From positions 1 through 64,000 of the forward strand of contig SCFO01000009.1 of the NCBI GenBank assembly GCA_004078665.1: 64,000 nt of DNA. The letters are read 5' to 3'. Shown here piece after piece: positions 36,204-44,410 of the stretch (the stretch's first letter is position 1; every line of letters starts with the position of its first letter). The notes beneath the pieces were generated by a model that did not search any database, was not told the origin of the DNA, and saw only the letters and a program-made list of their open reading frames with translations. This DNA comes from Halobacillus fulvus (GTDB taxonomy: Bacteria; Bacillota; Bacilli; Bacillales; Halobacillaceae). The position numbers were made by a program, and so were the translations under genes.

Positions 36204-36785
36204 GTGTTCAAACGTCTAGTCATTGCAATCTTGGTCGCTACAGGGGTTACAACCATCGGAACAGCTGCAGAAGCTTCTGCCAACTCTGGTGTACACACTG
36301 TACAGAGCGGCGATACGCTATATGAGATTGCTATGAAGTATGGAGTTTCCATGAAACAGCTGCAACAGGTCAATGGGAAGAGTGGTTCTATGATTTATCC
36401 GGGGGAGCAGTTGACATTGCCTGTCGTTCCTGGATCATATGAAAGAGATTTGCTTGCGCGTCTTGTAGAAGCGGAAGCTAAAGGGGAAAGTTACGCAGGT
36501 AAAGTCGCGGTCGCTACGGTGGTCTTGAACCGTGTGGAAAGCGATTTGTTCCCAGATTCTATTTACGGAGTCATTTACCAAGATCGTCAGTTTACTCCAG
36601 TAAGTAATGGAACGATCAATCAGGCTGCAAGTGACGCTTCAGAAAGAGCCGTTCAGGAAGCTCTCGCTTATCAAGGGTATGACAGAGGTTCTCTCTTTTT
36701 CTATAACCCTGATAAAGCAACAAGTGCTTATCTGAGTCAAAAAGAAGTGACGACGATTATAGGAAATCATGTGTTCTTGAGATAA
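36204..36785 (+). CDS. LysM cell-wall hydrolase, SleB/CwlJ type
   Basis: 193 residues from the GTG at 36204 (AAGGAGG 9 bases upstream). Signal peptide 1-28 ends near AEASANS. LysM at about 31-74 (VQSGDTLYEIAMKYGVS). Hydrolase_2 domain at about 83-193 with LARLVEAEAKGESYAGKVAV (catalytic Glu) and FFYNPDKATS. It cleaves peptidoglycan outside the membrane; YkvT-like. Of the 344 bases before it, only a 12-codon ORF at 35986 with a good AAAAGGAGAGGG site is notable. Confidence 0.88.
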   Translation: MFKRLVIAILVATGVTTIGTAAEASANSGVHTVQSGDTLYEIAMKYGVSMKQLQQVNGKSGSMIYPGEQLTLPVVPGSYERDLLARLVEAEAKGESYAGKVAVATVVLNRVESDLFPDSIYGVIYQDRQFTPVSNGTINQAASDASERAVQEALAYQGYDRGSLFFYNPDKATSAYLSQKEVTTIIGNHVFLR

Positions 36786-36820
36786 ACACTATATTAAATA
36801 GGTGTGTTGATATTTATAAA

Positions 36821-36998
36821 ATTATGTTTCCTTTACTCATAGCAGAACATGGATTGACGGGAAATAGCTCGCTTTCCATGGGCGGGCGCTGAGCTTCCTC
36901 GGAGCAAGGCTCCTGCGGGATCTCAGCCTGCCCTTACCTCCCCATAGGAGTCTCGCCATTTCCCGTCAATCCTCCCTCAATAGGTGAACGGAAACATC
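36821..36998 (-). repeat. Hairpin repeat copy 5
   Basis: Core 36851-36972: GGATTGACGGGAAATAGCTCG against GGCGAGA-reverse end ATTTCCCGTCAATCC. Note the arms vary together (GATTGACGGG / CCCGTCAATC), a compensatory change that keeps pairing. Envelope GTTTCC to AACGGAAACATCACATG. The 380-base gap has nothing else except the alsT-type gene terminator. Confidence 0.9.
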
Positions 36999-37127
36999 AC
37001 ATGTAGAACAAATTATTGGTTGAATTAGTTCAGCATCGCAACATAAGCTAACCTTTACTAGGCTTTTTAAATCAACAACACTCTTTCATATAGTTAAAAT
37101 AGATATAAATGATGGGGTCAATAGATG

Positions 37128-37161
37128 AAAAGGAGCAGGCACTTACACGCCTGCTCCTTTT
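37128..37161 (-). terminator. Terminator of the symporter gene
   Basis: AAAAGGAGCAGGC / GCCTGCTCCTTTT perfect stem. Confidence 0.9.
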
Positions 37162-37164
37162 GCA

Positions 37165-38583
37165 TTATGTTCCGGTTTGTTCATCATCCTCGAACAACTC
37201 AATGTTTCGTTTCGTTGTCCGCTTCTTGTAGACCCTGTTCACGTAATCGTTGGTAAGCTCTGCGATTTCTTTATGCAGGAACAATAGGGGGATGATATTG
37301 CACAACAACACGAACGCAAGCAGCAAGTCAAGGAACTGCCACACGAATTGGAGTCCTCCGATGGCTCCGACAAAAACAGCCACTATATAGACGACTCTCA
37401 TAAACTTGGCGGCCTTTAGATTAAAAAGATATTCAGCCTGTTTTTCCCCGTAGAATACGAGGATACCGATGGTTGTCACGACAAAGAATAAAAGAAAGAC
37501 AGAGATGAAGGCTCCGCCGAAAGCATCGCCGAATTCGCTTCCGATCGCTACGTTGATCATGTTCGAAGCGTTACTCGGTCCAACTTCTCTCCAGGCACCT
37601 GTCACAAGTACCGTTAATCCTGAAATCGTACAAATGACAATCGTGTCGACAAACACACTGAATATCCCCCACATTGCCTGACGGGAAGGGTGATCGGTTT
37701 TGGCAGCAGCGTGGGCAATCGGCGCTGTGCCGAGCCCTGCTTCATTTGAATAAAGACCTCGTGCTGTTCCCCATCTAACCGCTTCTGCAAAGGCTGCACC
37801 TGCGAAGCCTCCCGCAGCAGAAATCGGTGTGAAGGCATGAGTGAAGATCAGTCCGAAGACAGATGGTATTTGATCGATGTTGGCAAAGATGATGTAGAGA
37901 CAGATGGCTAAATACCCGAGCACCATCCCGGGAACCATCTTATCCGTGACCTTGGCGATTCTTTTGATTCCTCCGAACACGACAACGGCGATGGCAGCGG
38001 CAATTATTCCACCCGTCACGTACACGGACCAGCCAAAAGCTCCCTCCGTCTGAGTTGCAATGGAGTTGGATTGGACCATTGTGCTTGGAATCAGTTCAAT
38101 CATGAGGAAAAAGGCAAAAGCTGTAGAGACCCATTTCCAGCCGAGGGCTTTTTTTATGTAATATTGGGGCCCGCCTACCCATTCATTATTTTTATTTTTT
38201 TCCCGATATTTCATCCCCATAAGAATTTCGCCATACTTCGTGGCCATCCCGATCAAAGCGACGATCCACATCCAGAATAGTGCACCTGGCCCGCCGAGAG
38301 AAATAGCGACAGGTACCCCGACAATGTTAGTAGCGCCAGCGGTGGAGGCTAGAGCAGAGGTGAACGCCTGAAAAGGAGTGATTGTTCCTTTCTGCTTCGT
38401 TTTCTTGAAGATTTGTCCGATGGTTTGGTGCAGTACATGTCCGAAAAAACGGAACTGGAAGAATTTAATGCGAATGGTTAAAAAAATGCCACCGAAAATC
38501 AAAAGAATCGCCAATGGATACGCCCAGATGAAATTTGATATGTCCGCAATTCCTTGCTCGATGGTACTCCATAATTGTCCCAC
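37165..38583 (-). CDS. Sodium:alanine symporter (AGCS family)
   Basis: 472 residues from a GTG (AAGGAGG 10 bases upstream). About ten membrane helices; family motifs FQAFTSALASTAGATNIVGV and EAVRWGTARGLYSNEAGLGT are clear. It takes up alanine or glycine/glutamine with sodium, apt for a salt-living cell. The C-terminus ends in a charged tail (KKRTTKRNIELFEDDEQ). Monocistronic. Confidence 0.93.
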   Translation of the reverse strand: MGQLWSTIEQGIADISNFIWAYPLAILLIFGGIFLTIRIKFFQFRFFGHVLHQTIGQIFKKTKQKGTITPFQAFTSALASTAGATNIVGVPVAISLGGPGALFWMWIVALIGMATKYGEILMGMKYREKNKNNEWVGGPQYYIKKALGWKWVSTAFAFFLMIELIPSTMVQSNSIATQTEGAFGWSVYVTGGIIAAAIAVVVFGGIKRIAKVTDKMVPGMVLGYLAICLYIIFANIDQIPSVFGLIFTHAFTPISAAGGFAGAAFAEAVRWGTARGLYSNEAGLGTAPIAHAAAKTDHPSRQAMWGIFSVFVDTIVICTISGLTVLVTGAWREVGPSNASNMINVAIGSEFGDAFGGAFISVFLLFFVVTTIGILVFYGEKQAEYLFNLKAAKFMRVVYIVAVFVGAIGGLQFVWQFLDLLLAFVLLCNIIPLLFLHKEIAELTNDYVNRVYKKRTTKRNIELFEDDEQTGT

Positions 38584-38715
38584 GTCTGAAGGACCTCCTT
38601 GTATGATTGATACCCATATATTCCCTTATAACGCAATATTAAACAGTAAGCACCATGAATGAGATAAAAGTAGGAATATCGTATGATGAACGGTAAGGAA
38701 GGGGTGTTTGGCGTC

Positions 38716-39312
38716 ATGTTGATCTCAAAGCAGCAATTTCACGAACATAATATGAGTAAATTGATCAAAGGGTCTGTTGTTCCGCGTCCGATTGCTTGGG
38801 TGTCCACTATTAGTCAGGACGGAATCCGAAATCTGGCTCCGTACAGCTTTTTTACGGTGGCTTCTATGGATCCGATTACGCTTTGCTTTTCAGTGGGAAA
38901 CAGCACGCGGGAAAAAGACACGTTGGCCAATATTAAAGAGAAAGGTCAATTTGTCGTGAACATTGTGACCGAAGCGCTGGCGAACCAGATGCACATCAGC
39001 AGTCTGGAGTATGCTCCAGATGAGGATGAATTTTCGATGGCGAATACAGAATCCGAGCCTTCAGATTTTGTAAATGTGCCTCGAGTGAAAGAAGCGCCGG
39101 TTCATATGGAGTGTGAGTTGGATCAGATTATAGAAGTCGGTTCCAATCATCTCGTACTGGGGCGTGTCATTGGGTACCACATTCAAGACCATGTCTATCA
39201 AGAGACGGATAAAGTAAACCCGCATCAATTGAAGCCTGTCGGGCGCATGGCTGGAGATTACAGCTGGATCCGTGAGTTTTACTCGCTGCCTAACGACCAG
39301 CTTCCGAAATAA
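38716..39312 (+). CDS. Flavin reductase family protein
   Basis: 198 residues from ATG 38716; 38683 is possible because AGGA precedes it at good spacing. FMN-binding split-barrel: GSVVPRPIAWVSTIS, then LAPYSFFTVASMDP and NSTREKDTLANI. These enzymes reduce flavin with NAD(P)H for a partner oxygenase, or are stand-alone. No oxygenase is adjacent. Terminator follows. Confidence 0.87.
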   Translation: MLISKQQFHEHNMSKLIKGSVVPRPIAWVSTISQDGIRNLAPYSFFTVASMDPITLCFSVGNSTREKDTLANIKEKGQFVVNIVTEALANQMHISSLEYAPDEDEFSMANTESEPSDFVNVPRVKEAPVHMECELDQIIEVGSNHLVLGRVIGYHIQDHVYQETDKVNPHQLKPVGRMAGDYSWIREFYSLPNDQLPK

Positions 39313-39342
39313 ACCAAGCACCCGGTCAGGGTGCTTGGTTTA
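39313..39342. terminator. Bidirectional terminator
   Basis: ACCAAGCACCC / GGGTGCTTGGT around GGTCA. Confidence 0.9.
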
Positions 39343-40143
39343 TTTTTCGGCGCGCGGTTTTGCCGGGTTGCATTCTGGAAAGTCATGTCCGGTCGATTCT
39401 GCAATTTTGAACAAGTAATAGCATTCTTCCCGCGCCATATGGTCTGCCATCAGAACAGAGAACGTCCCGAGAATTTCTTCGTTCATCTCAAGCTCTTCTA
39501 ATTCTTCGAGAAACCCTTTGAAAATTCTCATTTCCAGGTCAACTTCTGCATTGAACCTTCGTAAGGCCGGAAAGGATTGACGATTGGTTCTTAGATACCC
39601 CTTCATTTCTACAGCTTTTAAATAAAACTGGTCAAAGTGCTTCGCGAATGTTCCGCTTTTTTCCTTCAGTCTTTTTTCTACGGCATCGAGCTCATCACGA
39701 ATCGCACCTGCATGACCAGAGGCATCCATCAGCCACAGAAGGTGATGGTGGAGCTCGTGAAAAATAGGCGGGGCTTCTCCTTTTTCTAAATATACGATGA
39801 CAAGTAAATATTCCTCAAGCTCATTCACCATGTGGTTGAGAAAGGTAGGGCTTAAATGGATCTTAATCCGTCCTGTCAACGAACGATCGATGATGGATAG
39901 CTTGAAGTTGCGGAAATCTCTCACTAAGACTCCTGCCCGTTTTGAAAAAGTTGTCCAGTCCTCGATAGCCTCTTCTTTTACTTTCATCAGCTCCTGGTCC
40001 CATTGGGAGACATAGGCTTCGGCCTGTTTAATGTCTTCTTTTTCTGATGGGTACAGACTATCCCGAATGAAACGGGCGTGATCGCCGAGAATTTGTAACC
40101 AGAAGGAATGTTCGAACAACGCAGATTCCTCATATTTTTTCAA
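39340..40143 (-). CDS. DUF2935 protein
   Basis: 267 residues from a TTG with GGAGGG 8 bases upstream. Two repeated helical units each with E-H and conserved His/Glu (ALFEHSFWLQILGDHARFI, MADHMAREECYYLFKI), a ferritin-like layout that suggests a metal site. Known only as DUF2935 in Bacillus; function unresolved. Divergent from the GntR operon. Confidence 0.85.
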   Translation of the reverse strand: MKKYEESALFEHSFWLQILGDHARFIRDSLYPSEKEDIKQAEAYVSQWDQELMKVKEEAIEDWTTFSKRAGVLVRDFRNFKLSIIDRSLTGRIKIHLSPTFLNHMVNELEEYLLVIVYLEKGEAPPIFHELHHHLLWLMDASGHAGAIRDELDAVEKRLKEKSGTFAKHFDQFYLKAVEMKGYLRTNRQSFPALRRFNAEVDLEMRIFKGFLEELEELEMNEEILGTFSVLMADHMAREECYYLFKIAESTGHDFPECNPAKPRAEK

Positions 40144-40250
40144 GATGGCTTCCCTCCAAACGTAGATGGACTCTTTAACATGCTTATTCTATTTGTTAGA
40201 AAAAATTTAAAAAGTGCTTTGCAAAATTCCAATCTTAGGATATACTTCTA

Positions 40251-40284
40251 CTGTACTACAAATATTAATACAGTTAATACAGTC
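40251..40284. promoter_or_regulatory. Operator of the GntR operon
   Basis: ACTGTA 40251-40256 is followed by TACAGT at 40270-40275 and again at 40279-40284, giving an inverted pair plus a direct copy 21 bases before the gntR start. Fits a YtrA/GntR autoregulated promoter. Confidence 0.6.
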
Positions 40285-40304
40285 CAGCACATGGAGGTGT
40301 ATAC

Positions 40305-40673
40305 ATGTTCGAACTCGATGTCAGAAGCCGAAAACCGATTTATGAACAGCTCGTCGAAAAGCTGAAAAAGCTGATCATCAATGACGTTTTAAAAGAGGAT
40401 GAAAAGCTTCCATCCGTCAGAGAGCTGGCCCAGCAGCTGACGATTAACCCGAATACGATTCAGAAAGCGTATCGGGAGCTAGAGGCTCAGGGCTACATTT
40501 ATTCCTTGAAAGGCAAGGGAAGCTTCGTGCATCCTGTCGAAAAGTCCGAGAATGAAGAGGGGTTGAAGAAAGTGCGTGAAGAGTTGAAGCAGTTATTTGC
40601 AGAGGCCATCTACCTCGGGATGACTACAGAGGAGATTCAGGCGATTCTTCGTGAAATGGAAGGAGTGAATTGA
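40305..40673 (+). CDS. GntR-family regulator, YtrA/YhcF type
   Basis: 122 residues: winged helix RKPIYEQLVEKLKKLI and SVRELAQQLTINPNTIQKAYRELEAQGY, then only a short helical tail instead of an effector domain, as in YtrA. It likely represses its own operon of ABC transporter genes in response to cell envelope stress. GGAGGTG upstream. The next gene starts one base after the stop. Confidence 0.9.
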   Translation: MFELDVRSRKPIYEQLVEKLKKLIINDVLKEDEKLPSVRELAQQLTINPNTIQKAYRELEAQGYIYSLKGKGSFVHPVEKSENEEGLKKVREELKQLFAEAIYLGMTTEEIQAILREMEGVN

Positions 40674-40674
40674 A

Positions 40675-41574
40675 ATGATCGAAGTCAAGCAAGTGGATAA
40701 ATCATTTGATAAAGAAAAGATTTTAAAAAATGTAAGTTTCTCTGTTCAAAAAGGTTCCATTTACGGGCTTCTCGGGTCGAACGGTGCGGGGAAAACAACG
40801 CTGATGCGGACGATTGCAGGCATCCTCGTTCAGGACAAGGGAGAGGTGCAGGCGTTAGGAGAACCTGTCTTTGAAAATGAACAGGTTAAACAGAAACTTG
40901 TGTTTCTCCCGGATGCCCCTTATTTTCTTCCGCAGTACACGGTCAAGCAAATGGCTAATTATTACCGAGGAATGTATGAGCGCTGGAACGAAGAGCGTTA
41001 TCAAAAGCTGAAGGGCGTGTTCCAGCTTGATGAGAACCGGAAAATCGGCCGTTTCTCAAAAGGGATGCAGCGACAAGTCGCTTTTTGGTTGGCGATGTCT
41101 GTGATGCCGGATGTGCTGATTCTAGATGAACCATTTGATGGACTGGATGCCGTCATGCGTCAGAAGATCCGGCAATTGTTGATTCAGGATGTAGCAGAAC
41201 GAGAGATGACAATTTTGATTTCGTCTCACAACTTGCGGGAAGTGGAAGATATTTGTGATCACATCGGTATTTTACATAGAGGAGAGGTCCTCTTGGAGCG
41301 TGACTTGGACGACCTGAGATCTGACATACATAAACTGCAGGTTGCGTTCAGAGATGAAGATGATGCGATTCTACAGAGTGAGCTCGATATCGTTCACCAC
41401 GAAAAAAGGGGAAGCGTCCTCATGTTGATTGTGAAAGGAAACGAGCAGAAGGTGTCGGAAACCGTCCAGCGCTATCATCCAGTTGTGTATGATCACCTTC
41501 CATTGACGCTTGAGGAAATTTTCATTTACGAAATGGGAGGTGCCGGGTATGCCATCGAAAACATTCTCGTTTAA
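40675..41574 (+). CDS. ABC transporter ATP-binding protein
   Basis: 299 residues. Walker A GSNGAGKTT near 38, signature FSKGMQRQ, Walker B DVLILDEPFDGLD, switch SSHNLREVEDI. It belongs to the YtrB/CcmA-like group. It pairs with the large permease whose start lies inside its end (26-base overlap). The C-terminal third is not typical ATPase and may be regulatory. Confidence 0.92.
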   Translation: MIEVKQVDKSFDKEKILKNVSFSVQKGSIYGLLGSNGAGKTTLMRTIAGILVQDKGEVQALGEPVFENEQVKQKLVFLPDAPYFLPQYTVKQMANYYRGMYERWNEERYQKLKGVFQLDENRKIGRFSKGMQRQVAFWLAMSVMPDVLILDEPFDGLDAVMRQKIRQLLIQDVAEREMTILISSHNLREVEDICDHIGILHRGEVLLERDLDDLRSDIHKLQVAFRDEDDAILQSELDIVHHEKRGSVLMLIVKGNEQKVSETVQRYHPVVYDHLPLTLEEIFIYEMGGAGYAIENILV

Positions 41575-43549
41575 AAAAGAATTGCTTAAACAAAACTTCC
41601 GAAATGTCGGCTGGGTCAGCATCGTCTATTTTGTCGGGTTGCTGTTCACGCTACCGCTTCAGCTGCTAATGATTCTTGGGGAAGATATCATTGCCATGGA
41701 TCAGCGACACCAGGGACTGTTTTCTCACATGTTCACGTATCCACTACAGTTCATCTTTCTATTTTCAATGCCTGTTCTGATGGCTGTTTTCCTTTTCCGA
41801 TATATGCAGGTGAAAGGTTCATCTGACTTCATGCATAGCCTTCCGATAAAAAGAGGGAAGTTGTTCAACTACCACATGCTGTCAGGCGTAATCTTTTTGG
41901 TCGTGCCGATTTTGCTGATTAGTTTGATTTTGCTGATCAGTTATGTTGCCACGGACGCCTCGTACATTTATACGCTGGGGCAGCTTGGGTACTGGACGCT
42001 TTTGTTCGTCATCGTGACCGTTCTTGTATTTGCTGTGGGCGTATTGGTCGGAACGTTAACAGGTCTTTCGGCTGTGCAGGCTGTCCTGACATATATTGCG
42101 CTGCTCTTGCCACTTGGTATTTATGGTCTGATCCTGTTCCACGTCAGTTTTTTTGTAAAAGGTGTTTCGAACTGGATGTTCCTGGATGGGGTGGAGCAGT
42201 ATTTATCGCCCATTTATGACGTAGTAAGCTACAACGCAGTAATGAACGCTGAGGAAATCGTGTTGCCGGTAGAATATCCGGTGCTTGCTGCTTATGCTGT
42301 TCTGGCTGGCATCCTTTATTTTGTTGCAAGGTGGCTTTACCAGAGACGGAAGCTGGAAACGACGTCGCAGGCGTTAACCATTTCAGCTTTGAAGCCTGTC
42401 TTTACGTTCGGCGTAACGTTTTGTTTTTCTCTATTCGGCGGTATGTATTACGGTGAGGTGCAGAACGAGTATAGCTGGATTATTTTCGGGTATATTCTGG
42501 GGGCTTTGGTCGGTTATTTCCTGGCGACGATGCTGATTCAGAAAACGTGGCGCGTATTTTCTGTCCGCCGCTTGAAAGGATTGGGTGCATATAGTGTAGC
42601 TACCTTTATCTTGCTCGCTATTCTGCCTTTTCTGTGGACGGGATATGAGCAGTATGTTCCAGAGGTTTCTGAGGTGGAGCGTGTTTATGTAGGGAATAGT
42701 TTATTCGTGTATGAAGACTATCAAGCGCGAGGAGATCTTTCTTTTATTGAAGGAGAAGATGGAATCGAGAGTGTCCGCCAAGTCCACCAGTCTCTTCTTG
42801 AGAACACCACACCGCTCGAGCGTGGGGGACGAAACTTCTTTATTGCTTATGAGCTGACAAATGGTGAAACGGTGTATCGAAGTTATTTAGCAGACCAACA
42901 AGAAGTTTCTCCGGCCTTGGCACAGCTTGCCGAAAGCGAAGAGTACAAGCAGATGGAGTATGAAGCCTACTCTTTATCTTCCGATGATGTAGCAATCATC
43001 CATATCCATCCTCGCTTTGCTTCCTCAGAAGGTGCCCGGATTGTAGGCGATGAGGATATAAATGGGTTTTTAGAAGCTATGAAGCAAGATATTCGCAACT
43101 TTTCGTATGAAGAAATGGTTCAACCGCAGGGAATTCATTCAGGGGTAAGTATGACGGGGCAAAATGTTGAAGAGCATTATTACACCGAGCTTCATTATGC
43201 ATACGAAAATACGACGCGCTGGTTAAAAGAGCGAGGCTTGTATGAAAAAGCTTTTACCCAGGCATCTTCTATCAAAAAAGTTGAAATTTATCCATGGGTC
43301 GTCGATCAGCCTAGTGGTCACGCAGCAGCGAATCAACTTGAACAGGAAGGTTTAGAACCGTTGGTGGTGTCAGAACCTGAAAAGATCGATCAAGTGCTGA
43401 AAGGGAAAGAATCGATCGATAAAGAAGAATACTTAGCGGTCTTCCATTCAAAAGATCCGAATTACGGAACAGAGGTGCTGAGCTTCTCAGCTGAAGATGC
43501 ACCCGCGTTCATCACGGACCATTTTGGAGGGGAACCAGATGGGAATTAG
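41549..43549 (+). CDS. ABC permease, DUF6449-like
   Basis: 666 residues from the ATG at 41549 (GGGAGGTG upstream), overlapping the ATPase. Residues 20-375 carry about ten hydrophobic helices; the opening FSFKKELLKQNFRNVGWVS is like YtrC/YtrD permeases. The last 280 residues (from about 385) are polar and probably outside, with YVGNSLFVYEDYQ; that part resembles DUF6449. Likely works in envelope or antibiotic response. The ECF sigma gene overlaps its stop. Confidence 0.85.
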   Translation: MPSKTFSFKKELLKQNFRNVGWVSIVYFVGLLFTLPLQLLMILGEDIIAMDQRHQGLFSHMFTYPLQFIFLFSMPVLMAVFLFRYMQVKGSSDFMHSLPIKRGKLFNYHMLSGVIFLVVPILLISLILLISYVATDASYIYTLGQLGYWTLLFVIVTVLVFAVGVLVGTLTGLSAVQAVLTYIALLLPLGIYGLILFHVSFFVKGVSNWMFLDGVEQYLSPIYDVVSYNAVMNAEEIVLPVEYPVLAAYAVLAGILYFVARWLYQRRKLETTSQALTISALKPVFTFGVTFCFSLFGGMYYGEVQNEYSWIIFGYILGALVGYFLATMLIQKTWRVFSVRRLKGLGAYSVATFILLAILPFLWTGYEQYVPEVSEVERVYVGNSLFVYEDYQARGDLSFIEGEDGIESVRQVHQSLLENTTPLERGGRNFFIAYELTNGETVYRSYLADQQEVSPALAQLAESEEYKQMEYEAYSLSSDDVAIIHIHPRFASSEGARIVGDEDINGFLEAMKQDIRNFSYEEMVQPQGIHSGVSMTGQNVEEHYYTELHYAYENTTRWLKERGLYEKAFTQASSIKKVEIYPWVVDQPSGHAAANQLEQEGLEPLVVSEPEKIDQVLKGKESIDKEEYLAVFHSKDPNYGTEVLSFSAEDAPAFITDHFGGEPDGN

Positions 43550-44054
43550 GTTTCCGGAGCTATATGAAACATATTATCATCGTGTGTATTATACGGCGCT
43601 CAGCATTATGAAGGATGCCGGTGCGGCAGAAGATGTTTTGCAGGAGACGTTTATCAAAGCCTTTCACAAGCTCGATGAAGTGAAGGAAGACGCGAAGGTA
43701 GGGGCATGGTTGTGTAAGATCGCCTCTCGAAAGGCGATCGATTCACTCCGTAAACAGAAGCGGACGATCGTTTTACCAGTAGAGGAATGGCCGCCCGCTT
43801 GTGCTGAACCGGTTTGTGAATCGGATGTAGAGGATTTGTTGGAACAGAAGGAGTTAGAGAGAGTGATGACCGAGCGGATTTCTAGTCTTCCTCCGAAGCT
43901 CGGAGCCGTCTTTCAACTTTACTTTTATGAGGGGTTGAAAGAAAAAGAAATCGCAGATCGACTTTCGATCACTCAGAGTGCCGTCAAGTCGAGGCTCCAC
44001 AGAGCGCGTCTCATGCTGAGGGAGCGCGTTTCCTATCTTCATAACATCGCTTAA
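43539..44054 (+). CDS. ECF RNA polymerase sigma factor
   Basis: 171 residues from the ATG at 43539 (GGAGGGG upstream), overlapping the permease end by 11 bases. Region 2: YYTALSIMKDAGAAEDVLQETFIKAF; region 4: LPPKLGAVFQLYFYEGLKEKEIADRL and TQSAVKSRLHRARLML. Complete, unlike the protein at 25.9 kb. No anti-sigma gene follows. Last gene of the GntR-ABC operon, so its level should follow the same repressor. Confidence 0.9.
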   Translation: MGIRFPELYETYYHRVYYTALSIMKDAGAAEDVLQETFIKAFHKLDEVKEDAKVGAWLCKIASRKAIDSLRKQKRTIVLPVEEWPPACAEPVCESDVEDLLEQKELERVMTERISSLPPKLGAVFQLYFYEGLKEKEIADRLSITQSAVKSRLHRARLMLRERVSYLHNIA

Positions 44055-44077
44055 ATAGAGAAATAGATAAAAATAGC

Positions 44078-44124
44078 AGCCGCATGAAATCATGTTCTGA
44101 TACTTGATTTCATGCGGCTTTTTT
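44078..44124 (+). terminator. GntR-ABC-ECF operon terminator
   Basis: AGCCGCATGAAATCA / TGATTTCATGCGGCT then T6, an exact 15-bp stem. Confidence 0.93.
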
Positions 44125-44206
44125 ATTTGGATGGCTCTTTTAGACTCCAGTGTTGATGTAATCAAAGGAAATGGAATGATTGCCTAGCCGTTCTCAGTCA
44201 AAACGT

Positions 44207-44255
44207 GCCGTGGTGTTTCCGTTCACTTATTCTGGTATGAATAACGGAAGCTTTC
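44207..44255 (+). repeat. Coreless hairpin-repeat envelope
   Basis: GTGCCGTGGTGTTTCCGTTC, then ACTTATTCTGGTATG, joins directly to AATAACGGAAGC. Both outer ends of the repeat family are present with no core between them. It lies in the 357-base gap 44055-44410. Confidence 0.55.
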
Positions 44256-44365
44256 TAGGATTATCAGTAAGCTTTAACAGAGCTATTTGGATAAAAAAGA
44301 ACGGTTGTGAATGCTCCTGATCATGTTTACAGATGCCTTCCCGTGGGAATGAACGAATGTATAGA

Positions 44366-44385
44366 CACTTTACTTAAGTAAAGTG
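44366..44385. promoter_or_regulatory. Perfect 20-bp palindrome before MurE-like copy 2
   Basis: CACTTTACTTAAGTAAAGTG is fully symmetrical and sits 26 bases before the ATG at 44411. A repressor operator is likely; the binding protein is not known. Confidence 0.65.
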
Positions 44386-44410
44386 GATGAAGGAACAAGA
44401 GGGTGAGAAA

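Noticed and set aside
35963-36373. 136-codon minus-strand ORF opposite the LysM hydrolase
   Set aside because: Shadow of the hydrolase gene and its leader; no ribosome site or family.
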